A stretch of DNA of 64,000 nt from Rhipicephalus microplus (lineage: Eukaryota > Arthropoda > Arachnida > Ixodida > Ixodidae): assembly GCF_043290135.1 (NCBI RefSeq), contig NC_134702.1, forward strand, positions 195,084,491-195,148,490. Reading direction: 5' to 3'. The notes beneath the pieces are model-generated. The model searched no databases. It was not told where the DNA came from and worked only from the letters and a program-made list of their open reading frames with translations. Numbering within the stretch: the stretch's first letter is position 1; every line of letters starts with the position of its first letter. The position numbers were made by a program, and so were the translations under genes. This document shows, piece after piece, positions 22,915 through 34,736 of the stretch.

Positions 22915-23088
22915 TGTCGTGTATAAGATAAGATGACATGGAAGTGTCTGGCTCTCTGACGTCACTGTTAAGTTCTGTGTTAGATATAAGACCGCCGCGG
23001 GTGTGCGGGGATTCATTCCGTTGTATTGCTAGTTGAAATAAACATATGTGTGTTGGCTAGTCGGCTCCCAAGTTGTGAAGACATAACA
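22915..23088 (+). repeat. Gypsy element A 5' LTR (right end certain, left end not)
   Basis: The right boundary is set by the primer site: the LTR ends ...ACATAACA at 23088, one base before it. An AATAAA signal lies at about 23036-23041. The left end cannot be fixed because no second LTR is visible for comparison. Confidence 0.55.
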
Positions 23089-23089
23089 G

Positions 23090-23107
23090 TGGCGACGAGG
23101 ATGGGAT
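23090..23107 (+). promoter_or_regulatory. Primer binding site of gypsy element A (tRNA-Ser)
   Basis: TGGCGACGAGGATGGGAT is, from memory, an exact complement of the 3' end of animal tRNA-Ser(GCU). It would prime minus-strand DNA synthesis. Serine priming is usual for Mag-type gypsy elements. Confidence 0.8.
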
Positions 23108-23200
23108 CATACTCGGGCACGTTAGCCGGGCCTCGGCTGTAGCTCACGTCACGGCACCAGTATTCTAGGAGCGGAAAGCGTCCTGGTGGATTACCACGAC

Positions 23201-24358
23201 ATGGCTTCCTTTGGCCGGTTTGAGCCGTTCACGGAAGAGGGAGACGAAGACTTCGACTCATATGCGGAACGCTTTGAACATTACGTCCGGGCGACCCAGG
23301 TCAGTGAAGACTTGAAGGTGTCAGTCTTTGTCACCGCCATTGGAAAACAGGCCTACCGCACGTTGAAAAATTTATTGGCCCCGACCAAGCCGGAAGAGAA
23401 AACGTACGACGAACTGCTCCAAATACTGAAAGGGTACTATTCCCCGAAGCCTTTGGTGATAGCGGAAAGATTCCGGTTCAACCGTCGGTCGCAGCGGGAA
23501 AATGAGTCAGTTGCCGCATTTGCGTTAGAATTAAAAAGGCTGGCTGGATCGTGCGAGTTCGGGCAATTCTTGGATGACGCCCTGCGGGATCGGTTCGTGG
23601 CCGGACTGAGAGATGAAACGGCACAAGCAGAGCTGCTTAAGAAGAGTACCCTGACGTTTCAAGCTGCCTATGACCTGGCGAAAAGTGGGGAACTCGCTCG
23701 CACAGAAACCAGAAAAATTCACCCCAAAGAACTCGGTGACGTGAACTTGGTGCGACCACACCACCCCCAACGGTCCACAGGTACGAAAAGGGGCGTGAGC
23801 GGTAACGCGGAGCGGCATGCCGAGGCGACGGACTGTTCGCGGTGCGGAGCAGCGCATGACGCCACCACCTGCCCTTTTCGCAAATATCGATGTCGTGCCT
23901 GCAAAAAGGTGGGACACCTGGCAAGGGTCTGCAGAACAACGCCACGTTCGGTGCATTCTCTCATCGATGGTACTGGCTTAGAAGACTCTGGTGACTGGGA
24001 TGATAAAAGTGGTGAGAACGAGGTCTTGCTTAGTCATATTTTTTCATGTCGGAGTAGTCACGGTGGCTACGCTGTGAAAGTTAAGATCGCAGGCAGGAAT
24101 GTCACGATGCAGGTTGATACCGGAGCCTCTGTGTCTATTGTGCCAGAAAAAATGTACAGACAGTATTGGCCGAATGTACCCCTAGAAAGATGTAGTTTAC
24201 GGTTAAAAACATATGGCGGTTCCACACTAGCAGTTGCCGGAAAGTTGACGGTGCATGTAGAGCACGACGGGCAAACCGAGACCTTGCCGTTGATTGTAGT
24301 CCGGACGGAAAAAAATTGTGACACTTTGTTGTTGGGCCGCAACTGGGAGAGGCTTTGA
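23201..24358 (+). CDS. gag-pro: Gypsy element A Gag-protease polyprotein
   Basis: I start at ATG 23201, the first ATG in the frame (the frame is open from a GTG at 23186), giving 385 residues. The N-terminal half is a capsid-like helical region. Two zinc knuckles follow near residues 212-243: CSRCGAAHDATTC (C-x2-C-x3-H-x4-C) and CRACKKVGHLARVC (C-x2-C-x4-H-x4-C). An aspartic protease follows, with VDTGASVS near residue 306 and LLLGRNW near the end. No internal stop is present. It would form the particle that packages the element RNA and cleave the polyprotein. Pol continues in the -1 frame with a short overlap. Confidence 0.92.
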   Translation: MASFGRFEPFTEEGDEDFDSYAERFEHYVRATQVSEDLKVSVFVTAIGKQAYRTLKNLLAPTKPEEKTYDELLQILKGYYSPKPLVIAERFRFNRRSQRENESVAAFALELKRLAGSCEFGQFLDDALRDRFVAGLRDETAQAELLKKSTLTFQAAYDLAKSGELARTETRKIHPKELGDVNLVRPHHPQRSTGTKRGVSGNAERHAEATDCSRCGAAHDATTCPFRKYRCRACKKVGHLARVCRTTPRSVHSLIDGTGLEDSGDWDDKSGENEVLLSHIFSCRSSHGGYAVKVKIAGRNVTMQVDTGASVSIVPEKMYRQYWPNVPLERCSLRLKTYGGSTLAVAGKLTVHVEHDGQTETLPLIVVRTEKNCDTLLLGRNWERL

Positions 24359-27243
24359 AGCTGAATTGGGCAAGCGTGTGTAATATCAACTTTGATAAAG
24401 CAAACACACATGATAGATCAGCCGCACTCATCGAAAAATTTTCGGAAGTGTTTAATCAATCACTAGGACTGATAGCTGACACGTCGGTCAAACTGGTGCT
24501 AAAAGACAGCTGTACGCCTGTTTTCTGCAAGCATCGGCCTGTGCCATTCGCACTCCGGAACGCGGTAGCGTCGGAGTTGCAGTCGCTAGTGGAATCTGGA
24601 GTACTGGTTCCAGTAAAACACAGTGAATGGGCAACGCCTCTAGTAGTTGTCCCCAAGGCAAACAACAAAGTGCGAATATGCGGAGACTACAAAGTGACCC
24701 TAAACCGTTGTCTGAGAACTGATTATTACCCTCTGCCAACAATGGAAGATACGTTTGTAGCGCTGCATGGATGCAAGTGGTTTACTGTCCTTGACCTGTC
24801 GACAGCGTACCAACAGTTGCAGCTGCACCCCGAGTCGCAACCCTTGGTCACTGTCAACACCCACCTAGGCCTTTTTCAATATACACGTATGCCGTACGGT
24901 ATAACAAGTGCTCCATCCATTTTCCAAGCGGTAATGGATGATATGCTGAAGGGGTGGGACAGAGTGTCATGTTATCTTGATGATGTGTTAATAGCGGGGG
25001 AAACGATGGAAGAGTGTTATGATAGGGTGGAAGCTGTGCTGACAAGGTTCCAGGAACGAGGGGTGAAATTGCGGAAAGAAAAATGCAAGTTTTTTGAGAA
25101 GTCTGTGACTTATTTGGGGCACGTGATTGGGGAAAGCGGAATCCGCCCTTCAGAGGACAAGGTGCGTGCTATAAAAGAAGCACCGACTCCAAAGAACAAG
25201 AATGAGTTGAGGGCTTACCTAGGCTTGTTAAATTTCTATGGGAAGTTCGTACCGAACATGTCAGCACAACTTAAGCCATTGCATGACTTGCTAGCTGTGA
25301 ATACCAAGTGGGAATGGACGGAGGTCGCCGAAAAAGCCTTCAAAGCATCCAAGAGCTGGTTGCTGAGCACGTCCGTACTCACCTACTATAACCCTTCAAG
25401 GGAGCTAGGGCTCGTTTGTGACGCATCTGCGTATGGTTTAGGCGCAGTCCTTTTTCACAAGGTAGGATCAGAAGAAAGGCCAATCGCTTTTGCCTCTAGA
25501 ACGCTCACTAAAACAGAGCAGGCGTACGCCCATATTGAAAAAGAAGCACTGGCTGTCGTGTACGGGTTAAAGAAGTTTCACAAGTACCTTTTTGGGCGAA
25601 AATTTGTAATATACTCAGACCATCAGCCCTTGGCGGGATTATTGGGAGAAGATAGGCCGATTCCTGCGATGTCAGCGGCACGCGTGCAGCGATGGGCTCT
25701 GCAGATTGCTGCGTATGAGTACAAATGGGTTTATCGCAAATCACGCGATATAGGCAATGCAGACGCACTATCGCGCCTACCGCTTCGGAACTCTGATGAC
25801 GTGTCGGAGTACATCGGCTTTTCGATGCTAGACGAGCTCCCACTCTCCGCAGAACACATCAGAAGGGAAACGAGAACAGACAGCCTGTTGTCAAAAGTGT
25901 TGTTTTACACGCAGAGCGGTTGGCCTTCAAAAGTGTCTGACGATGCACTGGCGCCTTATTTTGTGCGACGCCACGAGCTTTCTGTTGACAGAGAATGTGT
26001 GACGTGGGGAAACCGGGTGATAGTACCATTGTCTCTCCGCGACAAAGTGCTATCACTGTTGCACGAGGGCCATCCTGGAATGGCACGTATGAAAATGCTG
26101 TCTAGAAGCCACGTATGGTGGCCTCGCCTTACGCCGGATGTTGAGCAAAAAGTTAAAGAATGTGTAACATGCCAGTTGACGCAAAATGCGGCGCCCAAGG
26201 TTCCGGTGATGTCATGGGGAGTGGCGGGGCGCCGGTGGGAGCGTGTGCACTTAGATTTTGCGCATCGAGACCAGCATTGGTTCCTAGTACTTGTTGATTC
26301 GTACTCCAAGTGGGTTGAAGTGTTTCTGATGAGGTCAACTAATAGCGAAAAGACAATAGAGAAATTGCGCACCGTATTTGCCGCGTACGGATTACCGGAA
26401 GAAGTGGTAACAGACAATGGGCCCCAATTTACTTCGGAACTTTTCGAGACGTTCATGAGTCGTAATGGCATCCGGCACACTAAATCGCCGCCTTATCACC
26501 CGGCATCGAATGGCAGCGCAGAGCGTTGTGTACAGACGTTAAAGAAAAATCTTCTTAAGCAGGTCATGGACGAGCAGAAGAATGGGCGGATGAAGTCTCT
26601 CCAGCAGCGGATCGACCAATTCCTATTCAATTATAGGAACACGCCAACAGGTGTTACTGAAGAGACGCCGGCCCAGCTGTTCTTATCGTGGAAACCTAGA
26701 ACCAGGTTGAGCTTTCTCCATCCAGATATCGAGCAAAGGATGAAAGAAAAGCTAGAGCGAACAAGGCAGGCAGCCAATCGGCGACGTGGAGCTTGGAGAG
26801 ACTTCGAGGAAGGGGAAGACGTCCTCGTACAAGGACTGCGCCCCGGGGAAGGAGAGTGGTTGAGCGGTAAGGTAAAAAAACGCGAGAGTTTAAGCACTTA
26901 TGTGATAGGGATAGGGAACGAGGAGAGGTACGTGCATGTTGATCATATGAGACCACGAACATTCCAGGAGTGTTTCCCACCTTCGGTTCAGGTGCCGTCT
27001 GCAAACTACGAACTTCCCGCATGCACCCAAGACGTTGTGCCTCGCAGGTCTTTAGGTGCCCCTGTACTCATCGAGGGCGCACGAGAGACGGCCGACCCTG
27101 ATCAAGTCGAGGAGCAGGCAGAAGATACAAACAAAGAACCGGTCAATCTACCGGGCCCTTCATCTGCTGGTGGGGACATAACACTTTTCTTCCTACATTT
27201 GTCAAGTTTGAAAATACCTGTGCCCACGGAAGGCCGCAGTTGA
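24322..27243 (+). CDS. pol: Gypsy element A Pol: reverse transcriptase, RNase H, integrase
   Basis: The frame is open from 24322 with no ATG at the junction and runs uninterrupted to 27243 (962 codons from the TTG at 24355). RT motifs include VLDLSTAYQQL and the YLDD active site near residue 206. RNase H shows VCDASAYG (near 356), IEKEAL, YSDHQPL and NADALSRL. Integrase shows an HHCC zinc finger (HEGHPG ... CVTC), then VHLDF (near 631), VTDNGPQF (near 685) and ASNGSAER (near 722), so all DDE residues are present. The order PR-RT-RH-IN is standard gypsy. The zero-frame gag ends exactly at the PR/RT boundary, so the frame change may be a 1-base deletion rather than programmed. The element looks otherwise competent but lacks a visible 3' LTR. 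Confidence 0.93.
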   Translation, partial: HFVVGPQLGEALKLNWASVCNINFDKANTHDRSAALIEKFSEVFNQSLGLIADTSVKLVLKDSCTPVFCKHRPVPFALRNAVASELQSLVESGVLVPVKHSEWATPLVVVPKANNKVRICGDYKVTLNRCLRTDYYPLPTMEDTFVALHGCKWFTVLDLSTAYQQLQLHPESQPLVTVNTHLGLFQYTRMPYGITSAPSIFQAVMDDMLKGWDRVSCYLDDVLIAGETMEECYDRVEAVLTRFQERGVKLRKEKCKFFEKSVTYLGHVIGESGIRPSEDKVRAIKEAPTPKNKNELRAYLGLLNFYGKFVPNMSAQLKPLHDLLAVNTKWEWTEVAEKAFKASKSWLLSTSVLTYYNPSRELGLVCDASAYGLGAVLFHKVGSEERPIAFASRTLTKTEQAYAHIEKEALAVVYGLKKFHKYLFGRKFVIYSDHQPLAGLLGEDRPIPAMSAARVQRWALQIAAYEYKWVYRKSRDIGNADALSRLPLRNSDDVSEYIGFSMLDELPLSAEHIRRETRTDSLLSKVLFYTQSGWPSKVSDDALAPYFVRRHELSVDRECVTWGNRVIVPLSLRDKVLSLLHEGHPGMARMKMLSRSHVWWPRLTPDVEQKVKECVTCQLTQNAAPKVPVMSWGVAGRRWERVHLDFAHRDQHWFLVLVDSYSKWVEVFLMRSTNSEKTIEKLRTVFAAYGLPEEVVTDNGPQFTSELFETFMSRNGIRHTKSPPYHPASNGSAERCVQTLKKNLLKQVMDEQKNGRMKSLQQRIDQFLFNYRNTPTGVTEETPAQLFLSWKPRTRLSFLHPDIEQRMKEKLERTRQAANRRRGAWRDFEEGEDVLVQGLRPGEGEWLSGKVKKRESLSTYVIGIGNEERYVHVDHMRPRTFQECFPPSVQVPSANYELPACTQDVVPRRSLGAPVLIEGARETADPDQVEEQAEDTNKEPVNLPGPSSAGGDITLFFLHLSSLKIPVPTEGRS

Positions 27244-28649
27244 AACGTCAGAGTTGTACATTTTTCAGTTGAGTTGAATTTTTCTATACTGAGAGGTCCG
27301 TGACCTTCACTTAACTATTCACGTGAGTTTACCTGACTCAAATAAATGTTTCTACGAAGAGTGACAAATCTAGCTGTTATATTTACCCATATAAATATTA
27401 ATAGACGTTTCTCATCATTCTTGTTAACGAAGGTGTCCATTTCTGCAGACTGAGGTGTGAATTGCTTCTGCAGCGTACACCACCTCTCAAAATGTTAACC
27501 ATAACCATCGCAGCGAATGCACAATCACAAGTCACAGCTCCGTGGTGGAGCCAGAGTCACAAAACCGACTCCCGGCACGTGCGTCTGAAGTGGCCAGCTT
27601 ACTTACGGATGTGAGCATGGAATAACCCGAGCCACGACTCTGAGTCACCGAGAAGCTCACGACCCCACACCCCAGCACGTGTCGTTACGGGTCATAAACA
27701 CGATGCGAGCCAAATCCTGATCGATGGTGAGCGTGCACTGACTTGGGCGTCTATATAGGCGACGGACATGCCCTCCAAGTAAGATGGGTAGCTGTATTTC
27801 TACAGATACCTTGTAATTCAGGTTACGTTAATCGAAACTTGAGGCACTGTGAATCTCAAGTTTGCAGCTGCTGATGCACGGTCATTCATTGTCGTCATAG
27901 ACAAAAACATTATCTTACTTCGCCCCTTAGTCGTTTTGGAATTTGATGCTGAAAATGAGCTTACCACAGAATAAATTAAGATTTACCAACCGGGGCGTTC
28001 GTCCAAAAAGTGAAGTATAGAATAGTGTAAAGTCGACATTCAGCTGCCAAATATCATTTGTACATTGTACGTATACATTCCGAAGCTGCTGCATGCATAG
28101 CTTGATGCGACAGAATTCACGTACTTGCCTGCGTAGCCATTCCAACGCTAGTGAAGCCCACAGGTTGAGGAAAGCGACAGTCATTACCAGACATTTCTGT
28201 CAGAAGACAACTACAATTAACACAGACCAGTAATAATTGACTAGAACCGTAATTTGAAGTGCCCATGACCACGGTGTGCAACTTTTTCTTCCTGTTCAGG
28301 TATTGATGTATTTTAACTATCAAGCAGATGCGAAGAAAAATATAACGCAGAAAACACCAGACAGGAATGCAGTGGTGCCTATGAACTTACGCTTAACACA
28401 GTAGGTGGAAATGTTTTCTCATTATGCCCAAGATTCATGGCTGACTTTTTCAAGTAAAATTACAAATCACCATTTACTGTGTTTTCATCCGTCCGTAAAT
28501 CGGTCGTTTGGCAAATACGTGTGTTGGGCAACGTGTCGGCGCTTAGTGGCCTTTGTGTGTGGGCGTTTGGGCATTATCAATGGGATTCACATTGCGTTAG
28601 TTTGCTTCTGATTCATTCTCTATCACTTACTGGGGCAGAGCAGTCTACC
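27244..28649. other. Non-coding; no 3' LTR of element A seen
   Basis: I looked here for a copy of 22915-23088, in particular the CGGCTCCCAAGTTGTGAAG block, and for a polypurine tract, and found neither. 27680-27705 resembles 15000-15020. No gene is recognised. Confidence 0.5.
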
Positions 28650-28875
28650 GCAGTGGTGCGGCAGTTTTGGTCCTCAGCATCGGACCCGAAGGTCACGTGT
28701 TCAACCTCGGCCATGGCGGCCGAATTTTGATGGAGGGTAAATGCAAGAGTCTGGTGCATTACTCGATATTAGCGCAGGTTAAAAAAACACCAGATTATAG
28801 ACATTTTCGGAGACAAACATTATGACTTTCCTTATAACTGTATTGTTGTTTTGGGAAGCAAAGCACTATAAATAG
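28650..28875 (+). repeat. Old, full-length Ruka-related SINE
   Basis: The tRNA-like head (GTGGTGCGGCAGTTTTGG ... GACCCGAAGGTCACGTGTTC) is followed by GGCCATGGCGGCCG, GATGGAGGGTAAATGCAAGAG, and a body aligning with Ruka through a GTTGTTTTGGGAAGCAAAG tail. Divergence is much higher than in the copies with clean target duplications. Confidence 0.6.
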
Positions 28876-31800
28876 TTATTCCTGTGTTAGAGCAGCTGAG
28901 CTATTCAGGTCTCCCTAATCACTTTCTCAGCTGTTTGTTATTCGTTGCCATTGCTCCTTCCATTGAGACTTTATGTATATTTCCACATACAGTAGTATCA
29001 ACATTTCATGCAAATGTTGCCCTATATTGTGCATACCCTTGCACAATGCTTGGGTTAAGTGAAAACGGAATAAATCCGATTGATATATCTGTTGTTTTTT
29101 TGTCAAAATTACCCCCTGTACCAAGTTTGCTAGGAAGGACAATAGTTTTTCTGAGTGTGGCCTTAGTAGGCTTCGAACACGCTATAACTTCTCGCAAGAG
29201 CTAAGCCGAAGCACATTTATATGTTAAGAAGGACGATATGCTGAATATCACGAATAAAAAAACTGTGGACTCGAAAAAATTAAGTTCGTGTGACACCCCC
29301 CATGCGCCTCTTTCTCCACGTCTTCTAACGCATATAATTCACCAGCATAACCACAACTGCTTATTATACAAGAGAACCCAATTTCTTTACAATTGAGGCA
29401 GCTTGCTTGCCAGTTGCATAATTTTTGAGTACATTGCAGTGAGTGTTATGAAAAATGTTGCTATTGGAGGAAACACAAGTAAAATGACGGCAGTTTAGTG
29501 CATGAAATACGCCGTAAGCAGCTGTTTACTGTGAAAGGCCTTCGGGAACGTGTTGTAGTCATATATGATACTGAGGGGAACAGCGCAAAAACGGGAAGGA
29601 GAAAGATTGAACACACGACCGGTTCCGCTTTTGTGTGGTTCCCCTCTGCATCATGTACCAACTGGCCCTTCAAGAAACCCTTCTGCAGACATATAGGAGC
29701 TGCGGTCAAGAAAACCTATATATAAGCTCCTGATTCGTCTAAAAAAGAAACGAGTATAAGTGAAAGGAATGTAAAACTCCCCCTTAGAAGTTGGCGCTTA
29801 AGCCGGGGACCTCTTTAGAACGCACGCAGTGTACCCTATGATTCGTTTGGGATGACGTCAGCTGGTGCAGAGGGCACGCGTGACGTAGCCGAGAGGAGGT
29901 TAGTGTTTTCTTACTTTCTATGTCGTTTGCCTCGACGACCATGTATCACTGTTCACCTCAGGTTCCTGCCCTAGTTGAAAATGCCATAAATACTTGTTGG
30001 ACGGCTTTATTTGTCGTAAAAAAAGGCTATCTAAATTCACCGCGGCATGACTCACTCCCCCGTCTCTTCAAACGGTCATTTACAAGGAAGGGGGCCGTTT
30101 AGAGCCACGACACAGATGCGTTGAAGGGGAGCCACGGAGAACTGAGTGTAGGAGCAGAACAATTGATGCGGAAAAAATAAAATGAAATAGAAGCAGAATG
30201 ATTAAACGATCCATAGTATATCTCAAAGTGGTAACGGAAGCATAGGGTGCAGTGATCCCGAGTAAAGCCCACACGGTCTGCGTGAACGCTAATTTGCACG
30301 AATTTTAAATGCTTCCTTTTCGTTGTAGACCTTGAAACTAAACAATACTCTTTGCTCATGTCACCTGTATTGCAAGAATTCTGTCACACGTTGATGTATA
30401 ACGAGGGTTGCAACCTATTTCAGCGTTACCTTGAATGTCACGTTGGCTGCAGGCGGATTTAGCGTGCGTAGGCCAAAATTACAAAATTAGGAAGGTGAAG
30501 GCGTAATCTACTAGGCAAGCTGAGCTGGAGATTGTGATAAGGAAGACGAAGCCGCACAAGGAAGTAGTATTACACAATGACAAATGTTTTTTATGAAAAC
30601 AAAATTTTAACGCCTGTAGAAAGCTTTGAAAAGTGAGAGCTTGTTTGATTGACGCCGGCAGTATCACCAGTGCAAGCGTATGTTCATTTCATTCACCTAA
30701 ATAATTAATTTGATAAATTTAGATGATGCATATTGCGCAAATTGCGCAACAGCGAAAGTGCAAATGACAAAACAAAGTTGAGTGTGCTAACCAATACTTC
30801 CATATTCAACTCTCAAGCGGAAGGAACCTAGAAGAAAAGGGACAATCAAACATAATAATACATTGTCATATGTGCGTGACATGTCCGTTACCGTTTCTTA
30901 GGCACGAGAGATACACATAGTCACTTACTTCATTCATTGAGAAGCGTTCAATCACGTTCGTTTGAGAACGTTCCCGTTGGTGGGTCACTAGGACAGCAGC
31001 GCTTTATTACAAGCTAAAGTTTACTTATTGTTGGTGCACCGACAATTGAAGATGGAGGAAAACATTGATATATGCAAGAAGGGTAAATGCGCCCTCAAAC
31101 ATGACCTAATACGCTGGCACGCAGGCCCGTAATAGGTTTCAATGGGTAGGGCACGTAGAAGGGCTGGGTTTCAATAGTGTAGAGACGGGGGACTATCGGG
31201 GATTAACGGCTTGGGAAGAAAATGAGAATGCGTGTGTGCATATCTTCGCTGCATATCTGAAGAGATGGGGCTTATACCGAGGGCATGAAGAGGGAACACG
31301 TAACCTCGGTGACGTCATGAGGCGTGGGCACCGTTATAAATGATTTTATTCTCGACTACGGTGGCCCGTTACTTGGTGCGTCGTTGCTTGCCTCCCCACT
31401 TACAAAAACAACACTCGATGCATCAGATGCATAGACGTATGACTTCTCTCGTTCAAACAGCAAGAGCAAGGAATGATTAGAAAGGGTGGTAGACGCTAGC
31501 AGGAACAAGGGTGTGTGCGTGAGAACTCGATTCTATGAGAAGATTAACAGTGCACGCTTCCCCTTTGGTTAATAGAGGGGCCCTTTTCAATCCCGCCCGA
31601 TCTGCCGCATCTGCAAGTGGGCCGTGAAACGAACCATCACTTTACGTATTGGTTGCGACTGTCTCTAGTAAGCGCCTGTTGTCAGTGTTATGCGATCAAA
31701 AAGGGGATGAAGGAATCAAAGAGACTTCATATGACGCAATACGTCAGATCACTGAGATCACTGACTCGCTGCAGGACCCATTATCCTACTGTCTGCTCAT

Positions 31801-33134
31801 TACTCTGCAAATATAGGTATGAAAATTGTTTCAGTATTACGCCCCTAAACGATACTGTTCTCATTCCTTCATGGTATAAGGCACTTTGTGAATTTCAGCC
31901 ACCTGATGGTACTTAGTATGCACCTATAAATAAGTGCATGGGTGGTCTGTACATTTCACCACCATTCAAAAGGGGCCACCGGGACCGGCAATGTTACTTG
32001 CGCCCCCTTTTTTATCGAAGAGGCGTTTCACGTGCTAAGCTAACACGTCTTTTACTTTAATGCCGAAACTCAACGCGTAAAAAACACTCAAAAGCGAGAA
32101 CACTATTCGCACTACAAAAGATAGTTCTCTAAAAGAAGCAAGTGATGGAGAGGTAAAAAAAAAGACAAGGAAAGCGAGACCACTGAGAACGCTTCAGTAC
32201 TAAAAGCAGCTCTACACGTTCCAACTTTTTGAGAACATTGTCAAGCAGTCAACATGAGAAATAATAGGTAGTACTTATTTGTTTTTTCTAGTACAAAGTA
32301 GGGGTTGTGACTGCACATCTATTTATGCTCCAGATTTGCATTCGATTTCTGTTCCTACGCAACGGCATGCCCAATTTTTTCACAGTGTGTTAGAGCTTCG
32401 CCTCTACAAACGGCTGTGTAACATTGTCGTATTTTCGAAATATTTGCCTGAAATCATACATGGTTTTCCAAAAACTAAGTTCTAACTGCTAAGTTTTTAT
32501 TCCCTCACTTTTCGCTGAAATATATTAACACTGTGTCATGGAGGAAATTATGTAAAGACTTTGTGATGTTGCACCCCCTATAACATTACGCTAAAACATC
32601 TATCCTGCGGGTCGAGAAAAAAATTTAAAAGCTGGTCAAGTAAGTGATGGTACATGCAGGAATGAAAGCTTCTTTCTTTGAAGTACAAGAACACTTTCTC
32701 AGCTGAGACAGTGAACGCATGTTTGCTTGTTTTAGTAGGTGACTAAAATAACAGTCGTGCAGGTACACATGGCCAAAAAAGTGGGGACCCATTCTTAACA
32801 GAAAAAAATCAGCAGGTCCCATGCTTTGTGGCAATCGGTTTCTCGCGAATCAGCCAGAAAGTAGGGGTGTATTCTGCGGTTTTGTATTTGGGCTGAGTCT
32901 CACAATGTGGATTGACGTGTATTGTTATGAGCAGTATTGTGAACATCGTTGCCTTACCAGGCAAATCGACTTCATTGGCGTTTAAAGAATGCGTAACATC
33001 AGCCCCCACGGTAGAAGACGTGCATTGCTAGTATCAACACTAGTGTTTTTTACGCGGCGATGATGTGAATATGCCACGAAAAATTGTTAGTATTCCTCCG
33101 TGGTGGATGTAATAATAATAATAATAATAATAAT

Positions 33135-33194
<60 letters not shown>

Positions 33195-34082
33195 TTATTC
33201 CCACCAGCGCAGGGTTGATGGAGATAATTAGAAAAAAAGTTACTAGCCACTTGACTAAGCCCCTTCCCCTTACCCCCCATCCCAAAGAGCCATCAGGCAG
33301 AGGAATCGCTGGCTACGGAACACGTAAAATGATGGCTTGCTGAGTCACAGCAATAAAATGTAGTGTTTATCAGACTGCTAAGAAAGTGGAGGAGCTCTGG
33401 AACCACAACTACGTTTACCCGACACCCCACTGGCAACAAGTTAATCATACTAATCGTCAATGCTTTGTTATGAAATTAGATACTTTAGATATGTATATAC
33501 ACCCAGTGAGAACAAATAGTTTATCGTCCAACCACCTGCCGACTTGAAATTCATTCTGATGTTCTCCCAAAATATTCTCATGTTATGCCCGCGTTTCTGT
33601 TTTCATTTTTACTGGCCGCATCGCCAACCTGCATAGTACCGATGCAATCGTCAGCGTTATATGCGAGCAAATGCTATTTTTTTCTTCCTTGCCTTGAGAG
33701 ATTAGGTTTATTTTACGCTTTGCCAACTCTAGTATTTTTCTGTACTGTAAGCATTTTACGGCGCATGTCAGCAGTGGTTCTGTAGTTCTAGTTTGTTATA
33801 GAGACTGGCTTCAGCTCCATCTGAACGAGTCGCAGGGTGCTTTGGAAATTTTCCACCAGCCTCTGGCTAGTTGAAATTATCAAGTTCTAGCCCTTCCTCG
33901 GTTCCTATATCCGTCATACTTTTACTCGCCACGGAAATACTCCTGACGATCTTTTTATTCGACTCAGCTGTTATTTTTTCGGTTGTAACCTAGTGTTTCA
34001 TACCCTTCCAATCGATTGCCTTCTTCATCTCCAATATGTTGTTGTATTGTGACAGGCCCGAGGCCCACTGCTCTGTGGGCCT
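28876..34082. other. Non-coding; one (AAT)n tract, otherwise nothing recognised
   Basis: About 5 kb without a recognisable gene or element. Open frames up to 106 codons (for example 28884-29204 and 31617-31916) show no domain. The (AAT)n tract at 33110-33194 is listed separately. Confidence 0.45.
33110..33194. repeat. (AAT)n microsatellite
   Basis: About 28 trinucleotide units with one imperfect unit near 33135. It accounts for the leucine-run frame on the minus strand. Confidence 0.97.
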
Positions 34083-34736
34083 CAGGTTTTAGAGTGGTTT
34101 GGTGGATGGAGTCCCAGATGGGTCGCCGAAACGCTTGCGTACTTGGTCGGTGTGTCTGCGAACCACACCTTCTTCTGTCTGAATAGCCACCAGTCGAGCA
34201 CCCATGGCAGACATGTCTTTACCAGGTGTCCACTTGTCCCCGACTCTGCCGTTGTGGAGGCTAACTGTATCGCCTAGAGTGAAACTGCAGGTATTGTCAT
34301 AAGTATATTTCCACCCATGGGCTGTCAGGTTGCTGGGTTGAAAAGACAAGTGTAGCCTTGTCCTCAATTTGTATCACAAAAGTGATTCTAGTGGACACAA
34401 CGCAGAAGGCTGCGGCACGTTCCTGTACCTAAACGAAATTATATCCAAGTCAATCCCGAGATCGACTGAAGTCATTTTCTTTAAGCCGTCATTTAATGTT
34501 CTGACAACGCGTTATGCTAATCCGCTGCTCTGTGAATGATAAGGCAGCGTGTGAATATGAACGACACGATAAATTCGCGAAACTCTGACGTGGCGAATTT
34601 CGTTCCATTATCCGAGACAACAGTTGAAGCACTCCGAATCTGCTAAACAATGTTTTAAGAGCATTCACGGTGTTGGTATAGATAGATAGGCGCATTGGTA
34701 TTTCCTCTATCCAATTTCTTTAGGAGTTCACAACAA
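34083..34736 (-). pseudogene. Gypsy element B: integrase core and C-terminus
   Basis: Minus-strand reading from 34736 gives integrase sequence across frames: a WIEE stretch with a stop, NTVNALKTLFSRFG, SDNGT (second catalytic Asp, near 34605), a diverged PYHSQSSGLA region, then the C-terminal domain FTLGDTVSLHNGRVGDKW and RRHTDQVRKR (34089-34300). Stops and frameshifts are frequent. The sequence continues the integrase broken off at 38305, the two halves being separated by the LINE at 34737-38292. Confidence 0.75.

Noticed and set aside
33050..33280. Leucine-run protein on the minus strand
   Set aside because: Produced by the (AAT)n tract.
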